A stretch of 40,222 nt of DNA from an uncultured Truepera sp. (GCA_902806425.1 CADCWP010000046.1:1-40222), one strand, 5' to 3'. Shown: positions 17,362 through 24,227, counted from the first letter of the stretch. Translations and numbers: made by a program. The notes: generated from the sequence alone by a model not told the origin.

Positions 17362-18429
17362 ATGGACAGCTCCCCGGACGCTCTTACTTCCGTCCGTGAC
17401 CCCTCGGGTGAGGCTACCGAGCACGTCGTTCAGGGTGTGCGCCGCGTGTGGGAGGAGAAGGCTGTCGGGCTCATCTATGACCACTATCAGCATAATGTCC
17501 ACATTCATACCGCCTTTGGGGACTGTTACGGTCGGGATGACCTGGTGACGGACGCCGTGGCGCAACTCGCCGCCTTTCCCGACCTCCGGCTCTATGGAGA
17601 GGACGTGATTTGGGATGGGGCGCGCGGGTATGTCTCGCACCACGCCACCAGAGTAGCGCACAATACGGGCTACAGCGCCTTCGGTAGGCCGACCGGCAAG
17701 CGGGTCCGCTACCGCACCGTCACCGATTACCTCGTGCGTGGTGGGCGTATCGCCGAGACTTGGGTCGTACACGATGGGCTGGCGGTCGTTCGGCAACTCG
17801 GCCTCGGCGTCGCTGAGGCGGTCGGGGCGGTCACCGGGGTTCACCCCGCCCCACTGCCCCCGCATGGTGTCGGGGAGCCCCAGCGCCTGCGTGGTCAAAA
17901 CCCACCCGACAGCCCGCCCCGGCCCCTACTGAGTGACGGCGCTCCGGGAGACGGTATTAAAGCCTTTGTGGCCTGGGTTTGGCACGAGCTTTGGAACCGT
18001 CGCCGTTTCGACCGCGTCGCCGAGCTGTACGCCCCCGACTACCGCTTCTTCGGCCCCTCCGGAACCCGCCTGGGTACCCGCGACGGTTTTACGGCCTACG
18101 CGCTCGCTCTACTCGCGGCCTTTCCCGACGCGACCGTGCAGCTCGAGCGTCTGTCTTGCGTGGGCAGCGGTGCCGACTGGCGCGTCGCCGTACGCTGGCG
18201 GCTTTTCGGCACGCATGACGGCCCCAGCCGTTACGGTGCGCCCACCGGTCGCCGGGTCAACGTCCTCGGCATCACCCATCACCGCCTGCACGGTGGAGTG
18301 TTCCTTGAGGAATGGACTGTGTTCGACGAGCTGGCGCTGCTGGCACAGCTTTACGCCCCGGACGGCTCCGGTGCATCCCCGCCGCCCTCCGCAGAGCAGC
18401 CTGGCGGCTCAGAGACAGGAGTGAACTAA
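17362..18429 (+). CDS. Two-domain SnoaL/NTF2-like protein, diverged copy 2
   Basis: 355 residues, same two-domain plan but clearly diverged from copies 1 and 3. It lacks their roughly 35-residue N-terminal leader (DVPY...HELL) and starts close to the first helix (EHVVQGVRRVWEEK). Domain signatures remain: GRPTGKRVRYRTVTDYLV with GRIAETWVVHD, and GAPTGRRVNVLGITHH with EEWTVFDELALL. The linker (about residues 160-195) is Pro-rich and unrelated to that of its neighbours, and the C-terminal tail is Ser/Pro/Gly-rich. The ATG has only a weak upstream site and a 50-base gap. I infer a different substrate or a heteromeric partner role. Confidence 0.85.
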   Translation: MDSSPDALTSVRDPSGEATEHVVQGVRRVWEEKAVGLIYDHYQHNVHIHTAFGDCYGRDDLVTDAVAQLAAFPDLRLYGEDVIWDGARGYVSHHATRVAHNTGYSAFGRPTGKRVRYRTVTDYLVRGGRIAETWVVHDGLAVVRQLGLGVAEAVGAVTGVHPAPLPPHGVGEPQRLRGQNPPDSPPRPLLSDGAPGDGIKAFVAWVWHELWNRRRFDRVAELYAPDYRFFGPSGTRLGTRDGFTAYALALLAAFPDATVQLERLSCVGSGADWRVAVRWRLFGTHDGPSRYGAPTGRRVNVLGITHHRLHGGVFLEEWTVFDELALLAQLYAPDGSGASPPPSAEQPGGSETGVN

Positions 18430-18433
18430 GCTT

Positions 18434-19561
18434 ATGTCCGACAGCGTAGACAACCGTATAGACGAGCAGGCCGCGAAACCCGATGAGGTGACCGGACGCA
18501 CGCTCGCACCCTTGGACGTCCCCTACCACGACATCGGCGAACTCCTTGAACCTGAAGGCGGCAGAAGGCAACCCTTGCGTGGTTTTCAAGACGAGTACGT
18601 CGACATCGTCCACTACATCGTCAAATGCACCCACGACATCTGGGAGGGTGGGGACGTCGGCCTCATCTATACCCACTACACCCATAACGCCCGCGTCCAC
18701 ACCTCCGGCGTGATGCTTTACGGGCGCGACCAGATGGTGGAAAATACCCTTCAGCGTCAAGCTGGGTTTCCCAACGCTCGAGCCTACGCCGACGACGTGA
18801 TCTGGTCGGGTGATGAGACGACGGGCTTTCACTCATCGCATCGCGTCTTAAATATCGCCCGCAACACCGGGTATTCGATCTATGGTCCACCCACGGGACG
18901 GTGGATCAGGCGCTACGGGGTCGCGCACTGCCTCGTTTTGGAGAACAAGATCGTTGAGGAGTGGCTCGTTCAAGACACCTTGGCTATCGTTCGCGGGTTG
19001 GGTCTAGACCCTCACATCTATGCCAAACGTTTAGCACAGCAAGACCACGACGCAGGTTTCATCCCTAGCGACAGCTTTGGCGACGTTGACCACCATCGGG
19101 GTCAGGAACCGCCGCCACCTGAACCGAGTGAGAGAGGGGAGTCCGACCCGGAGCGTATGATGCGCCGCAGTATCCACGAGATTTGGAACCGACGACTGCT
19201 CGGTCAGATCGAGCGTTACTACGCCCCCAACGTGGTCTGTTACACCACCGGCAACCGCGTGCTCTACGGTCGTGGTGACTACCGCTATAACGTGCTGGCC
19301 CTGCTCGCCGCCCTACCCGACGCACTGATTCAGGTCGATCACATCTGTTCGCTGCCTAACGGCGACAACAGTTACCGCGTAGCGACGCGCTGGACGCTGC
19401 TTGGTACCCACACTGGCCCCGGCTGGTATGGGCCACCGAGCGGCAAGCGGGTACGGTTGCTGGGCGTGACGCACAGCGAGATCGAGAACGACCGCATCGT
19501 TAGAGAATGGCTCGTGTACGACGAGATCGCTCTGTTAAGACAGGTATACGGCCCGTCTTGA
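18434..19561 (+). CDS. Two-domain SnoaL/NTF2-like protein, copy 3
   Basis: 375 residues, closely related to copy 1 through the whole length. It shares VDIVHYIVKCTHDIWEGGDV, the GPPTGRWIRRYGVAHCLV signature, the DSFGDVDHHRGQEPPP linker and the domain-2 GPPSGKRVRLLGVTHSEI. The ATG is four bases after the copy 2 stop with AGGAG at the end of that gene. Its sequence appears somewhat less GC-rich in third positions than copy 1. It ends the plus-strand operon, just before the tRNA island. Keeping two near-identical copies around a diverged one suggests an oligomer of mixed subunits or successive reactions. Confidence 0.87.
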   Translation: MSDSVDNRIDEQAAKPDEVTGRTLAPLDVPYHDIGELLEPEGGRRQPLRGFQDEYVDIVHYIVKCTHDIWEGGDVGLIYTHYTHNARVHTSGVMLYGRDQMVENTLQRQAGFPNARAYADDVIWSGDETTGFHSSHRVLNIARNTGYSIYGPPTGRWIRRYGVAHCLVLENKIVEEWLVQDTLAIVRGLGLDPHIYAKRLAQQDHDAGFIPSDSFGDVDHHRGQEPPPPEPSERGESDPERMMRRSIHEIWNRRLLGQIERYYAPNVVCYTTGNRVLYGRGDYRYNVLALLAALPDALIQVDHICSLPNGDNSYRVATRWTLLGTHTGPGWYGPPSGKRVRLLGVTHSEIENDRIVREWLVYDEIALLRQVYGPS

Positions 19562-19667
19562 GTCAGTTAGAGAGCACGCACTACTGGAGCTGAGCAGCTT
19601 CATAAGCTATACGCGCATCGGATAGGGTGGTCTGGCGGCACCTCTAAAGGCGCACAGCGCTGAGCCC

Positions 19668-19801
19668 TGCGATCTGCCGTCACACCTGTATCACGCTGCT
19701 TTTGCTGCTAGGGGTGCTTCAAGGTGGTGAGTGACCGCTTAGGCCACTCGAGCATCTCCGAGACGACAGACACCTACGGCCACGTCATACCGGGTATGTA
19801 A
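19668..19801 (+). pseudogene. Remnant of a tyrosine recombinase (integrase) C-terminus
   Basis: Three adjacent reading frames together spell the end of a phage-type integrase: CDL, then RHTCITLLLLLGVL, then KVVSDRLGHSSISETTDTYG followed by HVIPGM and a stop. These match the conserved R-H-R-Y region with HDLRHT, the LGH histidine and the TYGHV tyrosine. Two frameshifts separate the pieces and nothing recognisable precedes them, so the gene is dead. It lies just outside the partial tRNA repeat, marking the edge of a decayed integrative element. Confidence 0.8.
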
Positions 19802-20057
19802 AAAGCTTCTGATAAGCGCGACACCAAGCTGTTCAGAACGCCGGTAGAGCTTCAGCCGTTGGTGCTCCACTAAGCTTTTGTGGCGTTGGCCCACTATAGA
19901 CACAAACATAAGAAAAGTTCCCTGCTTGGTTAGAATGCAGGGACTCGAGCCCCAATTAACGGAACCAAAATCTAAGCCAAGCGTTTCGGCTGAGTTTAGC
20001 TGAGTGCGGTAAGCGTGTCAGAGACGGCATTCTGCTATTATGTGAGGTAGGTTGAGT
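19802..20057. other. Non-coding left flank of the tRNA-Gln island
   Basis: No gene is seen here. It contains the 37-bp tRNA-Gln-like repeat (listed separately) and, at its right end, an extended -10 promoter for the plus strand, TGC-TATTAT at 20033-20041. Base composition is noticeably more AT-rich than the flanking operons. Confidence 0.5.
19936..19972 (-). repeat. Partial tRNA-Gln copy, probable attachment-site remnant
   Basis: 37 bases match the 3' half of the tRNA-Gln(UUG) gene at 21816-21852 with two mismatches, in the same orientation, covering the anticodon loop to the T-arm. The intact tRNA is at the other end of a 1.9-kb segment. This is the arrangement left by an element that integrated into a tRNA 3' end and kept the gene whole. 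Confidence 0.8.
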
Positions 20058-20132
20058 ATGTCGGAAACGGCCAGTATCGCAGAGTTGGTACACTGGCGGC
20101 AAACGGGAACGGACAGAGTGAAGTGCGTTTAG
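20058..20132 (+). CDS. Possible 24-residue leader peptide
   Basis: ATG 20058 opens a 24-codon frame (MSETASIAELVHWRQTG...) with a purine-rich AGGTTGAG close upstream and an extended -10 box 17 bases before it. It ends inside the start of the following 260-residue ORF, overlapping it by 10 bases in another frame, which would permit translational coupling. It may equally be chance. The competing frame reads VGNGQYRRVGTLAANGNG into the next ORF but has no start codon. Confidence 0.3.
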   Translation: MSETASIAELVHWRQTGTDRVKCV

Positions 20133-20905
20133 GTTGGGGCGGTAGTTACACTACTCGCAAACAAGAAGCGTTACATGCTCAACGCGAGTTCCTTTCTGCC
20201 GTTGAGACGCACGCGCCCCATGTTGTGCGAGAACTCGCTCAAAAGCCTTTTGGGGCCTACAAACTCTTATACGACAGTTTGCCGGACGAATCTACCGAGT
20301 TCGGCGCGTCGAAACGCTACGGGTTTATTGGCGGGTGGGAAAACTTCAAGTATGCGGATGAGTACACGCTGCCATCCCGCCGCAATGTGCGAGACGCCCT
20401 ACTGGTGTGGGCTGGCACCTATCACCTTGAGGCCCGGTGGGTTTTTGACGATGCGCTAAGCACACTCCACATGTGGTGTCAATTCCGCTACGACGGTCGC
20501 TTCTTTCCTGTTGGAGAGATGGCAAAAATCCCCTATGAGCCAGATTTCACGCTGACGATCCGCTACGCCGACTTGAAGATCAAGACGATTGAAGAAGAAA
20601 TGAAGCGGTTTGACGATGAATACAAACGTGCTCGAAATACCTACTTTGCAGAGGCTGAAGCGCGTTATAAGCAGTGGGGGAAAGAAGCTGAAGTGCGCCT
20701 CGAGTTGAAAAGGCATCTTGAATTGTTTGTTTTATACCGTTGTTGTGGAATCCCTGTATCTGAGCCGGTGGGGGGCGGTGACTCACTCGAAGGTAGGTAT
20801 GGGCTACGCTCCAAGACGATCTACGGAGCCCTCAAAGAAGTATGTGAGCTGCTAGCGTTGCCCTATTGGAAGCGCCCAGCGGGGCGGCCACCAAAAATAG
20901 TCTGA
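20123..20905 (+). CDS. Hypothetical protein of the tRNA-Gln island
   Basis: 260 residues, not recognised. It is soluble, with no signal peptide or membrane segment. Residues 150-205 are a charged, probably coiled-coil stretch (KTIEEEMKRFDDEYKRARNT). The C-terminal 60 residues (YGLRSKTIYGALKEVCELLA and GRPPKIV at the very end) may be a small DNA- or protein-binding module. GTG 20123 is the first usable start; the reading frame stays open upstream to 20051 without a normal start, so the 5' end may be damaged. It is visibly less GC-rich than neighbouring operons, in line with transfer. A stem-loop follows the stop. Confidence 0.6.
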   Translation: MRLGWGGSYTTRKQEALHAQREFLSAVETHAPHVVRELAQKPFGAYKLLYDSLPDESTEFGASKRYGFIGGWENFKYADEYTLPSRRNVRDALLVWAGTYHLEARWVFDDALSTLHMWCQFRYDGRFFPVGEMAKIPYEPDFTLTIRYADLKIKTIEEEMKRFDDEYKRARNTYFAEAEARYKQWGKEAEVRLELKRHLELFVLYRCCGIPVSEPVGGGDSLEGRYGLRSKTIYGALKEVCELLALPYWKRPAGRPPKIV

Positions 20906-20922
20906 TTGACGACAGAACAACC

Positions 20923-20947
20923 CGCCCGGACTTTTTAGGTTCGGGCG
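20923..20947 (+). terminator. Stem-loop after the island hypothetical gene
   Basis: CGCCCGGAC and GTTCGGGCG can pair over nine positions (one G-T) around a T-rich loop, 17 bases after the stop codon. A following T-run is absent, so termination would be weak. Confidence 0.4.
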
Positions 20948-21111
20948 CTTCCATTTACAGTGCGACTAGAGGAGGTGAGTACAAACAAGCCCGCTAAGTT
21001 TGAAACTGAGAACCCGAAGTGCGCTCCTGCTTCCCGGCACAAAGCGCACTCCGAGCCGGTCACAATTGCCCCGAAACACAAAGCCCTTAGACCTTTTGAA
21101 AGGACAATCGC

Positions 21112-21381
21112 ATGTCAAGACTAGCAAGAGATGTACGAGAGCACCGAGTCCACCTCGCTGGGCGTATCAACGCCTACCACGTCGCCGCCCGAAAGCACCC
21201 TGAAAAACTGACCAACGCCCTTGTCGCCGCACGTTCGGACGCACCCAAACTTGAATGCGCTTCAGGTAGAGCGTCTATACTGTGGATGTGCCGTCGCATC
21301 AGGAGATCACAGTTCTGGCCCTTTGGGATGACGAGGCGGGTGTATGGGTTGCCGAGAGCGAACAGGTTCCCGGCCTCGTGA
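21112..21381 (+). CDS. Possible small protein upstream of hicB
   Basis: 89-residue frame with ATG 21112 behind AAAGGA at eight-base spacing. The first 50 residues (SRLARDVREHRVHLAGRINA onward) are Arg/His/Ala-rich and could be a real basic peptide. The last third lies over the hicB start in a different frame, which argues against the full length being functional. The hicB promoter lies inside it. I do not recognise a family. Confidence 0.3.
   Translation: MSRLARDVREHRVHLAGRINAYHVAARKHPEKLTNALVAARSDAPKLECASGRASILWMCRRIRRSQFWPFGMTRRVYGLPRANRFPAS
21276..21281 (+). promoter_or_regulatory. -10 box of a leaderless hicB transcript
   Basis: TATACT lies exactly six bases before GTG 21288, so transcription would start at or next to the start codon. 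TTGAAT at 21251 is a possible -35 box at a long 19-base spacing. Confidence 0.5.
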
Positions 21382-21518
21382 CGGAAGCTGAAACTGTAGA
21401 GCAGTTGGCTACCAAGCTTTCTGAGCTTATCCCGGAGCTGCTCGAGCTTAACTCACCTGACTTCAAAGGGGTGTCCATCATCAACCTGAAGGCTGAACGC
21501 ACCTTACACACGGTGTAA
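21288..21518 (+). CDS. hicB: HicB-like antitoxin (DUF1902-type)
   Basis: About 76 residues. It is a partial RNase H-like fold antitoxin of a type II system: ITVLALWDDEAGVWVAESEQ, then VPGLVTEAETVEQL and the helix LATKLSELIPELLEL. The track uses GTG 21282; I prefer GTG 21288 because TATACT lies six bases upstream, the spacing seen at other leaderless starts here. Its stop overlaps the toxin ATG by one base (TAATG). HicB normally binds HicA and represses the operon. No separate DNA-binding domain is seen, so repression may be weak. Confidence 0.85.
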   Translation: MPSHQEITVLALWDDEAGVWVAESEQVPGLVTEAETVEQLATKLSELIPELLELNSPDFKGVSIINLKAERTLHTV

Positions 21519-21712
21519 TGGCGGATTATGCACCGCAGCTCAAAAGACTTCTTGAAGAAGCGGGTTGCACCTTCCATAGACAGGGTAGGGGGGATCGCGA
21601 GCTGTGGTACAGCCCGCACACAAATAGGCATTTCCCCGTCGACGGTAAGATCAAATCGCGCCACACGGCCAACGGCGTGCTTAAGCAAGCAGGTTTGGCT
21701 AAAGCATTTTAG
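21518..21712 (+). CDS. hicA: HicA-like mRNA interferase toxin
   Basis: 64 residues with the double-stranded RNA-binding-like HicA fold: LKRLLEEAGCTFHRQGRGDR, ELWYSPHTNRHFPVDG and the ending SRHTANGVLKQAGL. HicA toxins cut mRNA with a catalytic histidine that normally sits in a G-S-H-type motif; the HRQGRGDREL and RHTANG histidines are the candidates here, and the motif is not the canonical one. Translation is coupled to hicB by the TAATG overlap. A terminator follows. It is probably an addiction module of the tRNA-targeted island. Confidence 0.85.
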   Translation: MADYAPQLKRLLEEAGCTFHRQGRGDRELWYSPHTNRHFPVDGKIKSRHTANGVLKQAGLAKAF

Positions 21713-21746
21713 TGGGAGAGGTGCAGCTGCCTGCGACTACGAGAAA

Positions 21747-21780
21747 GGCAGCTGAGAAGATTTCAGCTGCCTCTGCCTCT
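21747..21780 (+). terminator. Terminator of hicBA
   Basis: GGCAGCTGA and TCAGCTGCC form a perfect 9-bp stem around a 7-base loop, followed by the pyrimidine-rich CTCTGCCTCTTTGTTG. It lies between hicA and the tRNA genes. Confidence 0.65.
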
Positions 21781-21810
21781 TTGTTGTCCCTAACAGCGTT
21801 TTTCTCTGGC

Positions 21811-21880
21811 TGGGGTGCAGGGACTCGAACCCCGATTAACGGAACCAAAATCCGCGGTCCTGCCGTTAGACGACACCCCA
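21811..21880 (-). tRNA. tRNA-Gln (anticodon UUG)
   Basis: 70 bases. The acceptor stem TGGGGTG/CACCCCA, the T-loop GGTTCGAGTCC and the anticodon loop TTTTGGT with TTG give tRNA-Gln. No CCA is encoded. The 3' half is duplicated at 19936-19972, so this gene was an integration target. Confidence 0.95.
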
Positions 21881-21897
21881 TTAAGGGTTAGGTTGGC

Positions 21898-21967
21898 TGG
21901 GGTGCAGGGATTCGAACCCCGATTAACGGAACCAGAATCCGCGGTCCTGCCGTTAGACGACACCCCA
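21898..21967 (-). tRNA. tRNA-Gln (anticodon CUG)
   Basis: 70 bases, differing from the neighbouring tRNA-Gln at only a few positions; the anticodon loop TTCTGGT carries CTG. Acceptor TGGGGTG/CACCCCA, D-arm and T-arm (GGTTCGAATCC) are intact. The two tRNAs are 17 bases apart and probably co-transcribed. Confidence 0.95.
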
Positions 21968-22007
21968 ACAAACGCAAAAGAAATTGTATAAAGCCTGCGG
22001 GGGGCTG

Positions 22008-22703
22008 TCAACCCTGCTCGACCTCGAGTTCGACCTTGACGTTGCCCTTGCGCGTCTCGCCCTGCACCTCCAGCACCGTAAAGCGGCCCAGGCCCTCGGC
22101 GTAAACTTCGTCGCCCGCCTCGGCATTACTCGCTTTGCCTGCGACGCTACCGTTTAGGCTGACCCGCCCGCCCGCGACGCCCTTGGCGAAGTACGCCCTC
22201 GAGACCCGGAACGCTTTGGCCCCTAGCACGTCGACGCGCAGGGACGGCACGATCACCTGTTGCCGCCGCCGCCGCCCACGCGCAAGCCGGGACAAGTCGG
22301 TTTCCTGCACGCTAACGGGCCGCCCGCCGACGTGAGAAAGCCTCAAAACCGCGTCTTTAGCCCGGGGCAGCACGATCACGCTGAGGCCGTCCTGATGCGG
22401 GACGACGTCGCCGATGTCTTCTTTGTCGACGCCCGCCGCGTTAAGCGCCGCGAGCAGGTCGCCTTCGCTCACGGCACCGCCCACGTAAAGCGCCGCCAGC
22501 GTCGTGCTGGCTCCTGGAATGTGCTCGGGATAGGCCGTCAGCACGCGGCGTCTGGCTCCGGTGACGCCGCCCTCAGCGTCCACACTCACGCCCGCGCCCT
22601 TCAGACGCGCGGACAGGCTCGCCGCGTCGTCGGGTTCTAAAAAGCCGGTGTGCGCCACCCGGCCCCCGCGCGCCGCCGCCTCGAGCCGCCTGAATTCATC
22701 CAT
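22008..22703 (-). CDS. ylmH: YlmH-type S4-domain RNA-binding protein
   Basis: 231 residues. The N-terminal half has the YlmH pattern (HTGFLEPDDAASLSARLKGA, RRVLTAYPEHIPGAST, LGAL-type stretch). The C-terminal 70 residues form an S4 RNA-binding domain (VDVLGAKAFRVSRAYFAKGV and GRVSLNGSVAGKAS). YlmH proteins bind ribosomal or tRNA-bearing 50S particles; in Bacillus the family is linked to division and to rescue of stalled ribosomes. The ATG overlaps the stop of the CBS-domain gene by one base, so the pair is co-translated. It lies beside two tRNA genes on the same strand. Confidence 0.88.
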   Translation of the reverse strand: MDEFRRLEAAARGGRVAHTGFLEPDDAASLSARLKGAGVSVDAEGGVTGARRRVLTAYPEHIPGASTTLAALYVGGAVSEGDLLAALNAAGVDKEDIGDVVPHQDGLSVIVLPRAKDAVLRLSHVGGRPVSVQETDLSRLARGRRRRQQVIVPSLRVDVLGAKAFRVSRAYFAKGVAGGRVSLNGSVAGKASNAEAGDEVYAEGLGRFTVLEVQGETRKGNVKVELEVEQG

Positions 22704-23344
22704 CAGCGGATGTCCTTGACCTGTATGCCCGCAGCTCTCAAACGCTCGGGAAACTCGGCGGCCGCCTCACCGACAACACGCAAGACCAGTTCTCGGTGCC
22801 CCCCGACATGCCCTGCGGCCTGCTCCCCGGCGGTCACGACTGCGATGATGTTCGACGGGGTCGCCGCGCTCGCTGCCCGCCCGAGCGCCCCCGGCTCATC
22901 GGGTAAGCTGACCGTCACACGGGTGCCGCCGTCACGGAGGCCGAGCATGGCGACAAAGGCGCGCAGCATATCGCTGATCGTGAGCATCCCCTCGAGCGTT
23001 CCTCCCGACACGACCGGCAAGCCCGAAATTTTGTGCTCTTCCATAAGTAGCGACGCCTGCTCGACCGGGTCCTCTGGCGACACGGTGATCACGGGGGCGC
23101 TCATCACCTCGCGGACGGTAAGCTTGCTCAGCAGGTAGTTGAGTTCGTACACCGAGAGCGTGTTGACCGCGGACGGGGTCGCGTCTTTAAGATCGCGGTC
23201 GGTGACGATCCCGACCAAACGGCCCCCGTCAACGACCGGCAGGCGGCGGTAACCACCCCTACGCAGGAGCTGCATCGCCTCCATCACCGGCGTTTTGCTG
23301 CTGACGCGCTGCGGTTTGCGGGTCATCCACTGGGCTACGAACAT
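22703..23344 (-). CDS. CBS-domain pair protein with C-terminal ACT-like domain
   Basis: 213 residues from ATG 23344, which has GAAGGTGA upstream; the track adds 20 doubtful residues. Two CBS repeats are visible: VAQWMTRKPQRVSSKTPVME to GIVTDRDLKD, and VREVMSAPVITVSPEDPVEQ to LEGMLTISDML. The last 75 residues (RVTVSLPDEPGALGRAASAA) look like an ACT domain. CBS pairs bind adenosyl ligands such as AMP or ATP, and ACT domains bind amino acids, so this is probably a metabolic sensor of the AcuB type. Its partner is unknown. It leads a two-gene operon with ylmH. Confidence 0.87.
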   Translation of the reverse strand: MFVAQWMTRKPQRVSSKTPVMEAMQLLRRGGYRRLPVVDGGRLVGIVTDRDLKDATPSAVNTLSVYELNYLLSKLTVREVMSAPVITVSPEDPVEQASLLMEEHKISGLPVVSGGTLEGMLTISDMLRAFVAMLGLRDGGTRVTVSLPDEPGALGRAASAATPSNIIAVVTAGEQAAGHVGGHRELVLRVVGEAAAEFPERLRAAGIQVKDIR

Positions 23345-23362
23345 GCGGTCACCTTCCCGGCT

Positions 23363-23390
23363 GGTAGAGTCATCAACCTCACACTCTACC
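23363..23390 (-). promoter_or_regulatory. Inverted repeat upstream of the CBS-domain gene
   Basis: GGTAGAGT and ACTCTACC are perfect 8-base arms separated by 12 bases, 18 bases before the CBS-gene start. It could be an operator for a dimeric regulator or a 5' leader hairpin. A GTTTTTTC tract lies just beyond it. Confidence 0.5.
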
Positions 23391-23404
23391 GAAAAAACGC
23401 CCAT

Positions 23405-23734
23405 CGACGTGCCACTCGAGCGTAGGGTTCCTGTAGGTGGAGAAGCGGCGTAAGTAAAGCCCCATCCCGCGTTTAGGCCGTGAAGCTGCGTGAAGGCCGC
23501 GGCACTTTTTTAGGTATAACATTTGCTTTACCTCTCGCACCGCCAATCTTGTGCAAGCTGAGTAAGGTGTTGAGCATCCAGCATAAACGTTGGTTCTACT
23601 ACGGTTTCATCGAGACTCACGCTTCCATGACCGCGACGGGATGTCGCCGCCGAACGCGTCAGCGAGCGCGAAAACGCTGACGGATTCTCCCCAAAAAGCT
23701 CTCGTTAGTGACGAGTATAGCTGTTAGAAGCGTA
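23405..23734. other. Region without a convincing gene
   Basis: A 66-residue frame at 23480-23680 lacks a family match and a ribosome site. Two structures are visible: a TATAAC -10-like box at 23515-23520 on the plus strand, and an inverted repeat CGTCAGCG/CGCTGACG at 23657-23682. They would be consistent with a short transcript, but no T-run follows. The IS1-derived element begins at 23735. Confidence 0.4.
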
Positions 23735-24227
23735 GGTAGTGCTAATGAGGTAATGATCTGTTGTAATGATGGCTAAAGAGCCAGATGGCAGCGATATGGT
23801 TCTCTAACTTTTGGGGAACGACAAGGTCTTGCGAACAAGTCGGCCTACCCGCTGCTCCACACAGGCATACTTCTGGTTCACATACCCCTGGAGCCAAGTT
23901 TCGGATACGTCGAGCAGCCAGGCGATGCCTGCCAGTGACAGCTTCTCCAGCAGGAGCTTGTCCACCCGAGCTTTTGTCTCCTCGCTGATGCGCTTGTTCG
24001 TCGCTCCATAGACGAACCGCCGCCCGCAGCTCTTGCACCGATACCGCTGTTTACCGTTGCGTACAGGCCCGGGAGCGGCCAAGCCCGTGAGGTGCTGCTT
24101 TAAGGCAAAGACAGGTGCCGTTTTGTCCAAGACATGGATGTGTCCGTTCTTAGTGACCTGCTTACCTCTACAGGCAACGCATCTCAGCGTTCATGAAGCT
24201 TAAACCATTACTACAGGGGCACTACCC
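23735..24227 (-). mobile_element. Internally deleted IS1-family element
   Basis: 493 bp bounded by imperfect inverted repeats: GGTAGTGCTAATGAGGTAATG at the left and, on the other strand, GGTAGTGCCCCTGTAGTAATG at the right (16 of 21 positions match). It encodes only the two ends of an IS1-type transposase. No 8-9 bp target duplication is visible at the ends. The right end abuts the middle of an acetyltransferase gene. Confidence 0.8.
23742..24175 (-). pseudogene. IS1-family transposase, core deleted and frameshifted
   Basis: The N-terminal part is InsA-like, with a zinc-finger pattern RCVACRGK then RYRCKSCGRRFV and a helix-turn-helix-like region LSLAGIAWLLDVSETWL. It then passes directly into the C-terminal tail of InsB, RVGRLVRKTLSF, and after a one-base shift at CCCCAAAAG, KLENHIAAIWLFSHHYN. 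The whole catalytic DDE core, about 100 residues or more, is missing. The 5' end has no ATG in frame (TTG at 24130 is internal). It cannot transpose itself but might be moved by a complete copy. Confidence 0.8.

Noticed and set aside
17820-17880. GC-rich inverted repeat inside SnoaL copy 2
   Set aside because: It lies in the Pro-rich linker coding region. Palindromes of this kind are expected by chance from proline/glycine codons at this GC content.
6066-19561. Sulfo-Entner-Doudoroff (sulfoquinovose) pathway
   Set aside because: An SDR, an HpcH/HpaI aldolase and a HisD-type dehydrogenase are suggestive, but no dehydratase or lactonase of that pathway and no sulfonate-specific gene is present.
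20974-21122. 50-codon frame starting at GTG after GAGGAG
   Set aside because: The ribosome-site-like GAGGAG touches the GTG with no spacing, and the peptide has no recognisable pattern.
23480-23680. 66-residue plus-strand ORF before the IS1 element
   Set aside because: No ribosome site and no family. It does not look like the missing N-terminal half of the cut acetyltransferase.
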